Assembly: GCA_009738435.1 (NCBI GenBank) | Contig: CP046522.1 | Location: 1,767,249-1,831,248, forward strand | Reading direction: 5' to 3' | Origin: Clostridium bovifaecis | GTDB taxonomy: Bacteria > Bacillota > Clostridia > Clostridiales > Clostridiaceae | DNA: 64,000 nucleotides | Part shown: piece after piece, positions 27,485-34,944 of the stretch | How positions within the stretch are numbered: position 1 is the first letter of the stretch | How the letters are laid out: every line of letters starts with the position of its first letter | Notes under the pieces: model-generated | Seen by the model: the letters and a program-made list of their open reading frames with translations, nothing else | Database searches by the model: none | Told to the model about the DNA's origin: nothing | Translations under genes and position numbers: made by a program

Positions 27485-28758
27485 AAGTTATTATAATAGG
27501 TGGTGGATGGGCAGGATGTGCAGCAGCAATAACGGCTAAAAAAGCAGGAGCCGAAGTGGTATTATATGAGAAAACTGATATGCTTTTAGGTCTTGGCAAT
27601 GTTGGAGGAATAATGAGAAACAATGGAAGATATACAGCAAGTGAGGAATTAATAGCACTTGGAGCTGGTGATTTAATAAATATAACGGATAAAAATAGTA
27701 GACATAAAGGCATAAATTTTCCAGGGCATGAGCATGCATGGCTTTATGATGTAAATAGAATTGAAGCCGAAGTTAAGAAATATCTAGAAAATATGGATGT
27801 AGAACTGAAGTTTGTATCTAGAATTGTAAATGTAAAAAAAGAAAATAATACAATTAAGGGTATATATCTTAGTGATGGAAGCTATGAACAAGGAGATGTA
27901 TTCATAGAGACTACAGGAACAACTGGACCAATGGGAAACTGCTTAAGATACGGAAATGGATGTTCTATGTGTGTTTTAAGATGTCCTGCTTTTGGTCCGA
28001 GAATAAGTATAAGTCAAAGAGCTGGAGTCGAAGACTTGAGAGGAGAAAGAGCAGACGAAGTATATGGAGCTTTTAGTGGATCCTGTAAGTTGTGTAAAGA
28101 GAGTATAGATGAAGAAATAATTAAGGAATTAGAAGAAAAAGGAGTAGTAGTGTTAAAGGTTCCAGAAGAAGACGTCAATTTAGAGAAATTAAAAATAAAA
28201 GTTTGCCAGCAATATGCCCTAAAAGAATTTGCCGAGAATGTAGTTTTACTGGATACAGGACATGTCAAATTAATGACATCTTACTATCCATTAGAAAAGT
28301 TAAGAAAAATTAAGGGTTTAGAGCATGTAAAATATATTGATCCTTATGCAGGTGGAAAAGGAAATTCTATAAGATATCTTGCAATTACTCCAAGAGACAA
28401 CACTATGAAAGTAAAAGGCATAGACAATTTATTCTGTGGCGGAGAGAAAGCAGGACTTTTTGTAGGACATACGGAGGCAATCTGTACTGGCTCCCTTGCT
28501 GGGCATAATGCAGTTAGATATGCAGCTGGAAAAGAATTATTAAGTTTACCAAATGAAACAGTAATAGGCGATATTATTGATTTTTCAAATAAGAGATTTT
28601 TAGAAGAAAATGATAAAAAAAGTAGATTTACTTTTGCAGGCTCAATATACTTTGATAGGATGAAAAAATTAGGATTATACACCATAGATAAAGATGAAAT
28701 TAAAAATAGAATTAATAAACTAGGGCTAACAGATACCTTCAGAAATAAAATAGTATAA
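27481..28758 (+). CDS. FAD-dependent oxidoreductase (MnmG/GidA-like fold)
   Basis: 425 residues with an N-terminal Rossmann motif IIIGGGWAGCAAAITAKKAGAEVVLYE, a GGIMRNNG segment, Cys-rich patches GCSMCVLRCPAFGP and GSCKLCKE, and a second FAD signature LFCGGEKAGLFVGHTEA. The architecture resembles the MnmG superfamily, but a tRNA-modifying role is unlikely given the Cys patches and the tight coupling (ATGA overlap) to a PyrK-like reductase. Probably an NAD(P)H-linked redox enzyme under Rex control. Exact reaction unknown. Confidence 0.72.
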   Translation: MKVIIIGGGWAGCAAAITAKKAGAEVVLYEKTDMLLGLGNVGGIMRNNGRYTASEELIALGAGDLINITDKNSRHKGINFPGHEHAWLYDVNRIEAEVKKYLENMDVELKFVSRIVNVKKENNTIKGIYLSDGSYEQGDVFIETTGTTGPMGNCLRYGNGCSMCVLRCPAFGPRISISQRAGVEDLRGERADEVYGAFSGSCKLCKESIDEEIIKELEEKGVVVLKVPEEDVNLEKLKIKVCQQYALKEFAENVVLLDTGHVKLMTSYYPLEKLRKIKGLEHVKYIDPYAGGKGNSIRYLAITPRDNTMKVKGIDNLFCGGEKAGLFVGHTEAICTGSLAGHNAVRYAAGKELLSLPNETVIGDIIDFSNKRFLEENDKKSRFTFAGSIYFDRMKKLGLYTIDKDEIKNRINKLGLTDTFRNKIV

Positions 28759-28771
28759 AAATATAGTTGAT

Positions 28772-28803
28772 ACGCACAATAAATAATAATATTGTGCGTT
28801 TTC
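28772..28803 (+). terminator. Terminator after the oxidoreductase operon
   Basis: A 10-bp perfect stem (28772-28781 with 28790-28799), an 8-base loop and a T-rich tail. Confidence 0.82.
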
Positions 28804-28861
28804 TTATGTAACAATGTCAATATAAATTATAAATTCTAAAAGAAAGCTTTAAAACAAAATT

Positions 28862-28894
28862 GATATTGAAATTCATTATCAAACAAGGTATAAT
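28862..28894 (+). promoter_or_regulatory. NADH oxidase promoter with overlapping Fur/PerR-like box
   Basis: TTGAAA at 28866-28871 and TATAAT at 28889-28894 are 17 bases apart. A 19-base palindrome at 28862-28880 matches the classic Fur box at 16 of 19 positions and covers the -35 element. Binding by Fur or by the related PerR is an inference. An oxygen-consuming enzyme would suit PerR. Confidence 0.55.
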
Positions 28895-28939
28895 ACTATA
28901 GAGATAGTTAAAAATTTATCATAACAGGAGGAAAATACA

Positions 28940-30268
28940 TTGAAGATAGCTGTTATAGGTTGCACACATGCTGGAACTGCAGCAATATTGAATGCAGCAA
29001 ATTTATATCCAAATGCTAAAATAACCGTTTATGAAAAAAATGATAATATATCATTTTTATCTTGTGGAATTGCACTATACGTAGCTGGGATAGTTAAAGA
29101 CCCACAAGGGTTATTTTACTGCTCACCAGAGAAACTAGAAGAATTAGGTGTAGAAACTAAAATGATGCATGAGGTACTAGATATAAATATACCTAATAAA
29201 AAGATAAAAGTTAAAAACTTAAACAATAATGAAATATTTGAAGACACTTTTGATAAGCTCATTGTAACAACAGGCTCATGGCCGATAGTTCCTAAAATTG
29301 AAGGAATTGATTTGGGAAATGTTCTTCTTTCAAAAAATTTCTATCACTCAAATACTATCATTGAAAAAGCCAAAAATGCAAAGAATATTGTAGTAGTAGG
29401 GGCAGGATATATTGGAGTTGAGTTAGTAGAGGCTTTTGAGATGAATGGGAAAAATGTAACATTAATAGATGCGCAAGATAGAATTTTAAGCAGATACTTA
29501 GATAAGGAATTTACAGACATGGCTGAAGATGCCTTTAAAGAACATTCAATAAAACTAGCACTAGGAGAAATAGTTGAAAGGTTTGAAGGTACAAGTGGAA
29601 AAGTTTCAAGAGTAATTACAAACAAAGGAGAGTATGAAACTGATTTAGTTATATTATGTATTGGATTTAGACCAAATACTGATCTACTCAAAGGACAAAT
29701 TGATATGTTAGATAATGGGGCTATTGTGGTTGATGAATACATGCGTACTAGCAGCAAAGATGTATTCGCAGCAGGAGATAGTTGTGCTGTAATATATAAT
29801 CCTACAGGGACTCATGAATATATTCCTTTAGCTACAAATGCTGTTCGCATGGGAACATTGGTTGCTAGAAATCTGGTTAAACCCACTACTAAGTATATGG
29901 GAACCCAAGGAACTTCTGGAATCAAGATATATGATTATAATATGGCTTCAACAGGTTTAACAGAATATTCAGCTGGAATTAAAGGCAAGGAAGTAAAAAC
30001 AGTTACAGTTGAAGATAGCTATCGTCCAGAATTTATGCCTACCTATGATAAAGCAAAATTAAAAGTAGTATATGAAAAAGATTCAAGAATAATTTTAGGT
30101 GCTCAAATAATATCAAAGATAGATTTAACTCAAACTATAAATACAATATCTATATGCATCCAAAATAAAATGACTATAGATGAATTGGCATTTATAGACT
30201 TTTTCTTCCAACCACACTATAACAAGCCATGGAACTTATTAAATCAAGTTGGATTAAGCGCAGAATAG
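28940..30268 (+). CDS. nox: NADH oxidase (water-forming type, CoA-disulfide reductase family)
   Basis: Flavoprotein disulfide reductase, 442 residues, with His10 in GCTHAG, redox-active Cys42 in FLSCGIALY, NADH-site GAGYIGVELVEAF and FAD-site VFAAGDSC. These fit four-electron NADH oxidases, which remove oxygen as water in anaerobes. TTG start at 28940 behind AGGAGG. The downstream terminator has been split by an insertion sequence. CoA-disulfide reductase activity cannot be excluded. Confidence 0.88.
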   Translation: MKIAVIGCTHAGTAAILNAANLYPNAKITVYEKNDNISFLSCGIALYVAGIVKDPQGLFYCSPEKLEELGVETKMMHEVLDINIPNKKIKVKNLNNNEIFEDTFDKLIVTTGSWPIVPKIEGIDLGNVLLSKNFYHSNTIIEKAKNAKNIVVVGAGYIGVELVEAFEMNGKNVTLIDAQDRILSRYLDKEFTDMAEDAFKEHSIKLALGEIVERFEGTSGKVSRVITNKGEYETDLVILCIGFRPNTDLLKGQIDMLDNGAIVVDEYMRTSSKDVFAAGDSCAVIYNPTGTHEYIPLATNAVRMGTLVARNLVKPTTKYMGTQGTSGIKIYDYNMASTGLTEYSAGIKGKEVKTVTVEDSYRPEFMPTYDKAKLKVVYEKDSRIILGAQIISKIDLTQTINTISICIQNKMTIDELAFIDFFFQPHYNKPWNLLNQVGLSAE

Positions 30269-30270
30269 TA

Positions 30271-30293
30271 AAAAAGAGAAAGTTTAACTCTCT
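30271..30293 (+). terminator. nox terminator, split by an IS element
   Basis: The A6GAGA left arm and loop are here, but the matching TCTCTTTTTT arm now lies at 33711-33720, after the insertion. The 13-base segment AGTTTAACTCTCT occurs at both 30281-30293 and 33703-33715 and looks like the target duplication. Joining the flanks rebuilds a 10-bp terminator stem. Confidence 0.7.
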
Positions 30294-30305
30294 CAGCTTG
30301 TTCAG

Positions 30306-30332
30306 AAACCCCATGCAAATGCATGGGGTTTT
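30306..30332. terminator. Hairpin terminator inside the IS1182 left end
   Basis: A 12-bp perfect stem (30306-30317 with 30320-30331) with only a 2-base loop, ending in T's on the plus strand. It overlaps the 3' end of the transposase frame. It would stop transcription entering or leaving the element and may partly replace the split nox terminator. Confidence 0.7.
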
Positions 30333-31805
30333 ATAATGCCTGAATTTTTTATGCGATAGCATTTCGAGAAGCGGTACATTTTTACAATTATAGGTAAAAA
30401 GCATTCGCGAAGTAAGCAAAAAATAGTGCGATAGCACTCTGGCTATCTTTTTCATGTTCTGAACTGCTGCCGTAAGTAGGCATTGTTCAGAAACTTTTCT
30501 AATTCCGCGCATGCGGCAATAACGAAGCCCGTGCAGTTCTTTTGAATCAGCAAAGCTTCGCTCAATTTTTTCTTTTCTTCTTTTATATATACTTGTTCTT
30601 TTATCTGTCTTAGCAAATCTAAATACTTCATCCTTGTAATCTTCCAATACATGGCGTCTAATAGTTCTGTAATTTGCTTTGTCAGATGTTAAGCAATTAA
30701 ATCTATACTTGCAATCTTCACAATCCTTCGGATTACTACCGTATTCTCTATAACCTTGACGTGTAGTTGTTTTATAACTTAAAAAGCATTTATTTTCACA
30801 AACATAACCATCTAATTCCTTTACGTATTGAAATCTGTATTTAGTATATTTTCCTTTAACATGAGGCCCTAAACGGAACGCAAAAATACCTTTATAACTT
30901 TTACGAGATATTTTCTTGCAAATCGGGTTAGTAGAATAGCCGGCATCAGCAACGATGTATTTAGTTTTAAAATTAAACTTTTTAATTTGAGTCTCTATTC
31001 TATCAATATACGGATCTACGTCATTTACATTACCCGGAGTCACATGAACATCAGTTATTATATTACACTTTCCATCAACTGTTCTATGGTCCAGATAGAA
31101 GAAGCCTTTCGGCTTGCCATCCCTAACCATATATCCACTATCCGGGTCAGTAGTACTCACTTTTATTATTTTAGTTTCAGCTATTTCTTCTTTTTTTTAA
31201 GAGGTTTCTTTCCATGAGCTATTCTATCTTCATTTATATCTTTTTCTAGTTCTTCAAAGTAGTCTTTAGTAGATTGACTAACTTCTTCCTTAGTATACTT
31301 ATGTTTATTAGCGTTAGCTTTTAGATGTGTAGAGTCTGTATAAAGTATTTTACCATCAACTAACTTTTTATTAATTGCTTGAAATACAATGTTATCGAAG
31401 ATCTCTTGATATATGTTTGTATCTTTAAATCTGGTTATTCTGTTTTGACTTATAGTTGAATGGCTTGGAATTTTATCTGTTAGAGAAAATCCTAGGAACC
31501 AACGATAAGCTATGTTTACCTCGATTTCTTTTACGAGCTGTCGCTCTGATCTTATACCGAATAGGTATCCTATGAACAGCATTTTAAATAGAACTATAGG
31601 ATCGACGGCTGGACGCCCATTATCGGCGCAATAAAGATCTTTTACTAAATCTCTTATAAATGAAAAATCTATGTATTTATCAATTTTTCTAAGTATATGG
31701 TCTTGTGGAACCAAATTTTCTATGTAAACAACTTCTAAACCTTGTTGTGCAGAATTACTTTCCCTTAGCATATAAAATCCCCCTTGTATAATGTAGTTGT
31801 AACAT

Positions 31806-31921
31806 TTGATAGAAAACACATAGATTTTCAACCGGACATTAACAACTCATTTCCTTAAAATATTCTTAACTTATAACTTACCCATCAGTATATGACATTT
31901 CATTTTAATGTTTTCTATCAA
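31806..31921. repeat. Widely spaced 13-bp inverted repeat at the IS110/IS1182 junction
   Basis: 31806-31818 is the exact reverse complement of 31909-31921, with about 90 bases between. The left copy spans the proposed IS110 left junction. It may be a recognition feature of the left end, or a sign that the boundary is at the inner copy. Confidence 0.6.
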
Positions 31922-31938
31922 CATACCTGACAGGAAAC

Positions 31939-31967
31939 TTAACCTTTAAATTAAATCATTGTATAAT
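31939..31967 (+). promoter_or_regulatory. Promoter ahead of the IS110 non-coding RNA
   Basis: TATAAT at 31962-31967 with TTAACC at 31939-31944 and exactly 17 bases between. The predicted start near 31974 falls just before the structured segment, more than 200 bases before the recombinase start codon. Confidence 0.5.
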
Positions 31968-31973
31968 ATCTCC

Positions 31974-32165
31974 TGAATAGAGGTTAGATGGAATCCCCCA
32001 GGGAATCTCGTAGAGAGGTTATACCTGTAGATTAGCGTATCATTCCATCAGTGAGAGCTCTATGATTTAGCTGGTTGGGTTTCCTGTAGGGTGGAATTAC
32101 CCGTGTCACTAACAAGGTTATAGACTCACTGATTCAGTGGATGCTCTATTCTATCTCGAACTAAC
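31974..32165 (+). ncRNA. Candidate IS110 bridge RNA
   Basis: A GC-richer structured stretch between a promoter and the IS110 recombinase gene, in the place where IS110-group elements encode their bridge RNA (established for IS621). Two adjacent stem-loops are visible. Stem 1 pairs GATGGAAT (31987-31994) with ATTCCATC (32042-32049). Stem 2 pairs CAGTGAG (32049-32055) with CTCACTG (32125-32131), strengthened by CTAT/ATAG (32060-32063, 32120-32123). Each encloses a large internal loop of about 47-69 bases, as expected of target- and donor-binding loops. The guide pairing has not been verified. Confidence 0.55.
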
Positions 32166-32186
32166 TAATGTAAAGGAGATATTTAA

Positions 32187-33479
32187 ATGCCTAAGTTTTA
32201 TAATAATATTGTAATAGGAATCGATGTTTCAGCAGAATTTTCAATGGTAGCAATACTAGCACCTAACGGTGATGTTTATAGAAAGTCTTTTAAGATTCGA
32301 CATGATATGGACGGTTTTGAATTCTTGCTCAAAGAAATAAAGAAAGCGGAGCAAGAGTTTAACATGAAGACCTTACTCTTCATGGAGTCCACTGGCGTGT
32401 ACCACTTACCTCTTCTCCACTTTCTTCAATCCAAACAATTAGAGGCTTATGTTATAAATCCTCTAATTACTAATTCTAACAAAAATCAAGATATAAGAAA
32501 AGTGAAAAATGATAAGAAGGACGCCTTATCTATTGCTAAAATAGGTAAATTTCAAGATATTAAAGCTTACAGTTTCTTTGATATACCTACTTTTACATTA
32601 AAATGTCTTTGTAGAGACTACTATAAACTTGCGGATATTAGGTCTACATTCAAGAAAAGGCTATCTGCTGATCTATATATTGTTTTTCCAGGGTATAAGG
32701 TAGTTTTTAGCGACATAACAGGTCCAAGCTCAATAGCTGTTTTAAAGCAATATCAAACTCCAAAAGCTGTTTTAGATGCATCAAAAGAAGATATTATAGA
32801 TCTTTTGCTTAAGTCATCTAAGAAGAATTTAACTTGGTGTAATAACGCTTATGACAAGCTTATCAAGGCAGCTTCTAGAACTATTGGAATATCATCAAAT
32901 GGATTATCTATAAAGCTATTAAACAGCATATCTATCATTGAAAATCTAAATGAACAAATTGAGTTACTCTTAGCTGAAATAAAAAACCTTATAAATAGCG
33001 ATGATACCATGACCCAAACAAAGAAAAATATCCAGTTGCTAATGTCTATACCTGGAGTAGGCTTTATTACTGCTGTAACTATATTAACTGAGATTGGTGA
33101 TATCAATAGCTTTATGAAGCCTAAACAGCTTGTTGCTTATTTTGGTATTGATCCATCCGTTAATGAATCTGGCAAGTTTAAAAGCGATAAGCAGAAGATG
33201 TCTAAAAGAGGTACTCGTATTGGACGGAGAGCCCTGTATGCTGTTGCATTAGCTTCTATAAGAACCAATCGAAACGGTGAAGCAATAAATAAAGTTCTTT
33301 TAGACTACTATAAAAACAACCTAAACGGTAAAAAGAAAAAGGTTGCTCTTGTAGCTATAATGCACAAGCTTATAAACTATATCTTTGCAGTTTTTCGCGA
33401 CAAACAGGAATACAAGCTAAGATTGCCTCAAGTTCACCAAAAGATGTACCTAGAAAATAGAAGCATCTCAGCAGCCTAA
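32187..33479 (+). CDS. IS110-family recombinase/transposase
   Basis: 430 residues. The N-terminal RuvC-like DEDD domain has Asp in VIGIDVSAE, Glu in FMESTGVYH, and the Asp pair in VKNDKKDALSIAKI. A coiled-coil middle is followed by a C-terminal Tnp20 domain, with SIPGVGFITAVTILTEIGD and the catalytic Ser in KMSKRGTRIGRRALY. AAGGAGATA precedes ATG 32187. The frame is intact and all catalytic residues are present, so the element may be active. In this family the protein works with a bridge RNA encoded upstream. Confidence 0.93.
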   Translation: MPKFYNNIVIGIDVSAEFSMVAILAPNGDVYRKSFKIRHDMDGFEFLLKEIKKAEQEFNMKTLLFMESTGVYHLPLLHFLQSKQLEAYVINPLITNSNKNQDIRKVKNDKKDALSIAKIGKFQDIKAYSFFDIPTFTLKCLCRDYYKLADIRSTFKKRLSADLYIVFPGYKVVFSDITGPSSIAVLKQYQTPKAVLDASKEDIIDLLLKSSKKNLTWCNNAYDKLIKAASRTIGISSNGLSIKLLNSISIIENLNEQIELLLAEIKNLINSDDTMTQTKKNIQLLMSIPGVGFITAVTILTEIGDINSFMKPKQLVAYFGIDPSVNESGKFKSDKQKMSKRGTRIGRRALYAVALASIRTNRNGEAINKVLLDYYKNNLNGKKKKVALVAIMHKLINYIFAVFRDKQEYKLRLPQVHQKMYLENRSISAA

Positions 33480-33506
33480 TCGGCTAAAAAAACTTTACCA
33501 AATTTT

Positions 33507-33536
33507 GTATTGTTCGTTACTTGAGCAATACCTTTT
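33507..33536 (+). terminator. Terminator after the IS110 recombinase
   Basis: Stem GTATTG (33507-33512) with CAATAC (33526-33531), extended by inner pairs, followed by CTTTTT. Confidence 0.65.
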
Positions 33537-33547
33537 TGTCATGCCCA

Positions 33548-33576
33548 TTTTTAAGAAAAAAAGATTTTCTTAAAAA
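33548..33576. repeat. 12-bp inverted repeat in the IS110 right end
   Basis: 33548-33559 pairs perfectly with 33565-33576 around AAAGA. No T tail follows. It may be a structural feature of the right end or a second weak terminator. Confidence 0.5.
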
Positions 33577-33774
33577 CTATTGACTATTACTAGCTGGTCT
33601 AAAAATCTTTATACTTATTAATTCGACGCAAAGATAGAAAATCATTTTTGTAGAAAATGTAAAAAGGCTGTTGACAAAACATGTTTATTAACAGCCTGAG
33701 AGAGTTTAACTCTCTTTTTTATTTTGGCTAGAATTAAGTAATAAAAGAATAAATGTGACTTTTTAAAATCTGTA

Positions 33775-33820
33775 TTTGGGCAAGGTATACATAATAAATA
33801 TTATGTATACCTTGCCCAAA
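33775..33820. repeat. 46-base near-perfect palindrome upstream of the K+ channel gene
   Basis: Two 22-base arms (33775-33796 and 33799-33820) are perfect reverse complements around a 2-base AA centre. No T run follows on either strand, which argues against a simple terminator. It lies 110 bases ahead of the channel gene and 60 bases past the split nox terminator. Confidence 0.75.
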
Positions 33821-33930
33821 ATGTAAACTAAAATTTTCAATATTTACTTCTTTTATAAGTAATAGAAGCGAAAAGTATAGGCATATAGTAATTATATATT
33901 TATAAAGAGTTAAAATACTTGGAGGAAACA

Positions 33931-34620
33931 ATGAATAAGATTAATATAATATTACAGATAACAGCCTATATTTTTATGATTATTACAGCAACATTAATTA
34001 TACATAAACAAAATAATGTTGTAGAAAAGTTTCTTATGAATCTTCTATTTTTAATGATTGGAACTATAATGGCTCTTGGAGAATTGTATTTAGCTGTAAA
34101 CTTTCCTAAAGGACAACGTATTTATCTTAAACAACCTATAATTTTCAGCTTACTTTTCATATCTATTTTGCTCATCTTAATGTTATATAATATGTATTAT
34201 ATATGGAAGGAAATAAATTCTTTAAAAGGTACCTATATAAAGTGGCAAAGATTAATGTATAATAATAGATTTTTATTCTTTATTATTAGCATAATATTAA
34301 TAGTATCTATAGTAGTGTGCGCATACGGATTTATTTATTTTATAATTAACAATTTACCTTCAAGTATTGCATCAGACTTAAGCGGTAATTTTATGGATGA
34401 TGGTAGGAGAAAAAAGTTCAGTGAGTGTGTTTATTTTAGTGGAGTTACTTTTTTCACAGTCGGATATGGAGATATGATTCCAAAAGGAATATTCTTTTGT
34501 AGTATAGTTTTATTAGAGATGATAACTTCATATCTATTAAGCATTATTTCAATACCAATTCTTTTGTCAATTTTGATAGGTAAATATAGGAATATAAGCA
34601 TCATAAAATACAGAAAGTAA
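33931..34620 (+). CDS. Two-pore-loop-type potassium channel protein
   Basis: 229 residues from ATG 33931, chosen for TTGGAGGAA. Four or five hydrophobic segments are followed by a pore loop VYFSGVTFFTVGYGDMIPKG carrying the K+ selectivity filter TVGYGD, and a last segment near the C-terminus. No voltage-sensor Arg ladder and no C-terminal ligand domain are seen, so gating is unknown. It stands alone, in a single-gene unit. Confidence 0.85.
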   Translation: MNKINIILQITAYIFMIITATLIIHKQNNVVEKFLMNLLFLMIGTIMALGELYLAVNFPKGQRIYLKQPIIFSLLFISILLILMLYNMYYIWKEINSLKGTYIKWQRLMYNNRFLFFIISIILIVSIVVCAYGFIYFIINNLPSSIASDLSGNFMDDGRRKKFSECVYFSGVTFFTVGYGDMIPKGIFFCSIVLLEMITSYLLSIISIPILLSILIGKYRNISIIKYRK

Positions 34621-34705
34621 GTTTTGTATAGAATATACCGTAGCTTTTAGTTTGTACATAAAACTATTTAATTCGGAAAAATAATACTAGAAAGGCGGGA
34701 TTAAT

Positions 34706-34843
34706 ATGAAAATTAAAAAGGTAGAAAAGAAAATAAATAAAGAAAAAAGGAAGAACATTATCAATCATAGAATTAGGGAAGACTATATTGGCAATGATGA
34801 AAAAACTACAATAGAAGATTTTACTGGTAAGATGATGACATAA
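34706..34843 (+). CDS. Small charged protein of unknown function
   Basis: 45 residues from ATG 34706 behind AAAGGCGGG. It has a very basic first half (MKIKKVEKKINKEKRKN) and a more acidic second half. The TAA is at the edge of a strong terminator, which supports a real transcription unit. No recognised family. Confidence 0.5.
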   Translation: MKIKKVEKKINKEKRKNIINHRIREDYIGNDEKTTIEDFTGKMMT

Positions 34844-34887
34844 AATAGATAAGGACTTAGACTGCAGTCTAAGTCCTTATCTATTTT
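34842..34887. terminator. Bidirectional terminator (46-base palindrome)
   Basis: A perfect palindrome centred at 34864/34865 with 23-base arms, ending in A4 and T4. It separates the small gene from the leftward RNA methyltransferase gene. Confidence 0.82.
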
Positions 34888-34944
34888 ATAAACTAAACAT
34901 ATCTAAAGTCATTTTATCTAATCCTGGTAATGAATGATGCAAAA

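Larger units (their letters stand above)
30192..31771 (-). pseudogene. IS1182-family DDE transposase, frameshifted
   Basis: ATG 31771 behind AAGGGGG; N-terminal DUF772-type domain with GRPAVDPIVLFKMLFIGYLFGIRSERQL. Catalytic acids: Asp in LYTDSTHLKAN, Asp in IVADAGYST, Glu in KEKIERSFADSKELHG. The frame breaks at T8 (31191-31198, A8 in sense); nine would join KKPLKKK to EEIAETKIIK. The natural end is probably near the left repeat at about 30294. As sequenced the frame has no stop inside the element and runs on antisense through the nox end to 30192. Confidence 0.85.
31817..33641 (+). mobile_element. IS110-family element nested in the IS1182 leader
   Basis: It contains an IS110-type recombinase and long non-coding ends. 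A 9-base direct repeat GATAGAAAA at 31808-31816 and 33633-33641 fits its boundaries. Removing the inner segment gives IS1182 a compact leader of about 100 bases between its right repeat and transposase. IS110 elements lack normal terminal inverted repeats, so the edges are inferred. A left edge as far in as about 31922 is possible, because a 13-base inverted repeat (31806-31818, 31909-31921) complicates the junction. Confidence 0.55.
30294..33702 (-). mobile_element. IS1182-family element, interrupted by an IS110-family element
   Basis: The ends are imperfect inverted repeats: CTCAG-CTTGTTCAGAAAC at the left against CTCAGGCTGTTAATAAAC read inward from the right. Flanking 13-base direct repeats support a real insertion (exact ends shift by up to 4 bases because the target is palindromic). 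Removing the inner element leaves about 1.58 kb, normal for IS1182. The transposase runs leftward. Its left tip also carries a perfect hairpin at 30306-30331. Confidence 0.8.

Noticed and set aside
27481..28758. MnmG tRNA-modification enzyme
   Set aside because: It has extra Cys patches, is shorter than MnmG, and is coupled to a PyrK-like reductase.
30192..30293. Transposase coding beyond the IS1182 left end, antisense to nox
   Set aside because: The extension comes from the absence of a stop inside the element end and overlaps the conserved nox C-terminus. It is not a native part of the transposase.
30281..33715. Composite transposon carrying cargo genes
   Set aside because: The two elements belong to different families and are nested. 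There is no cargo gene between matching copies.
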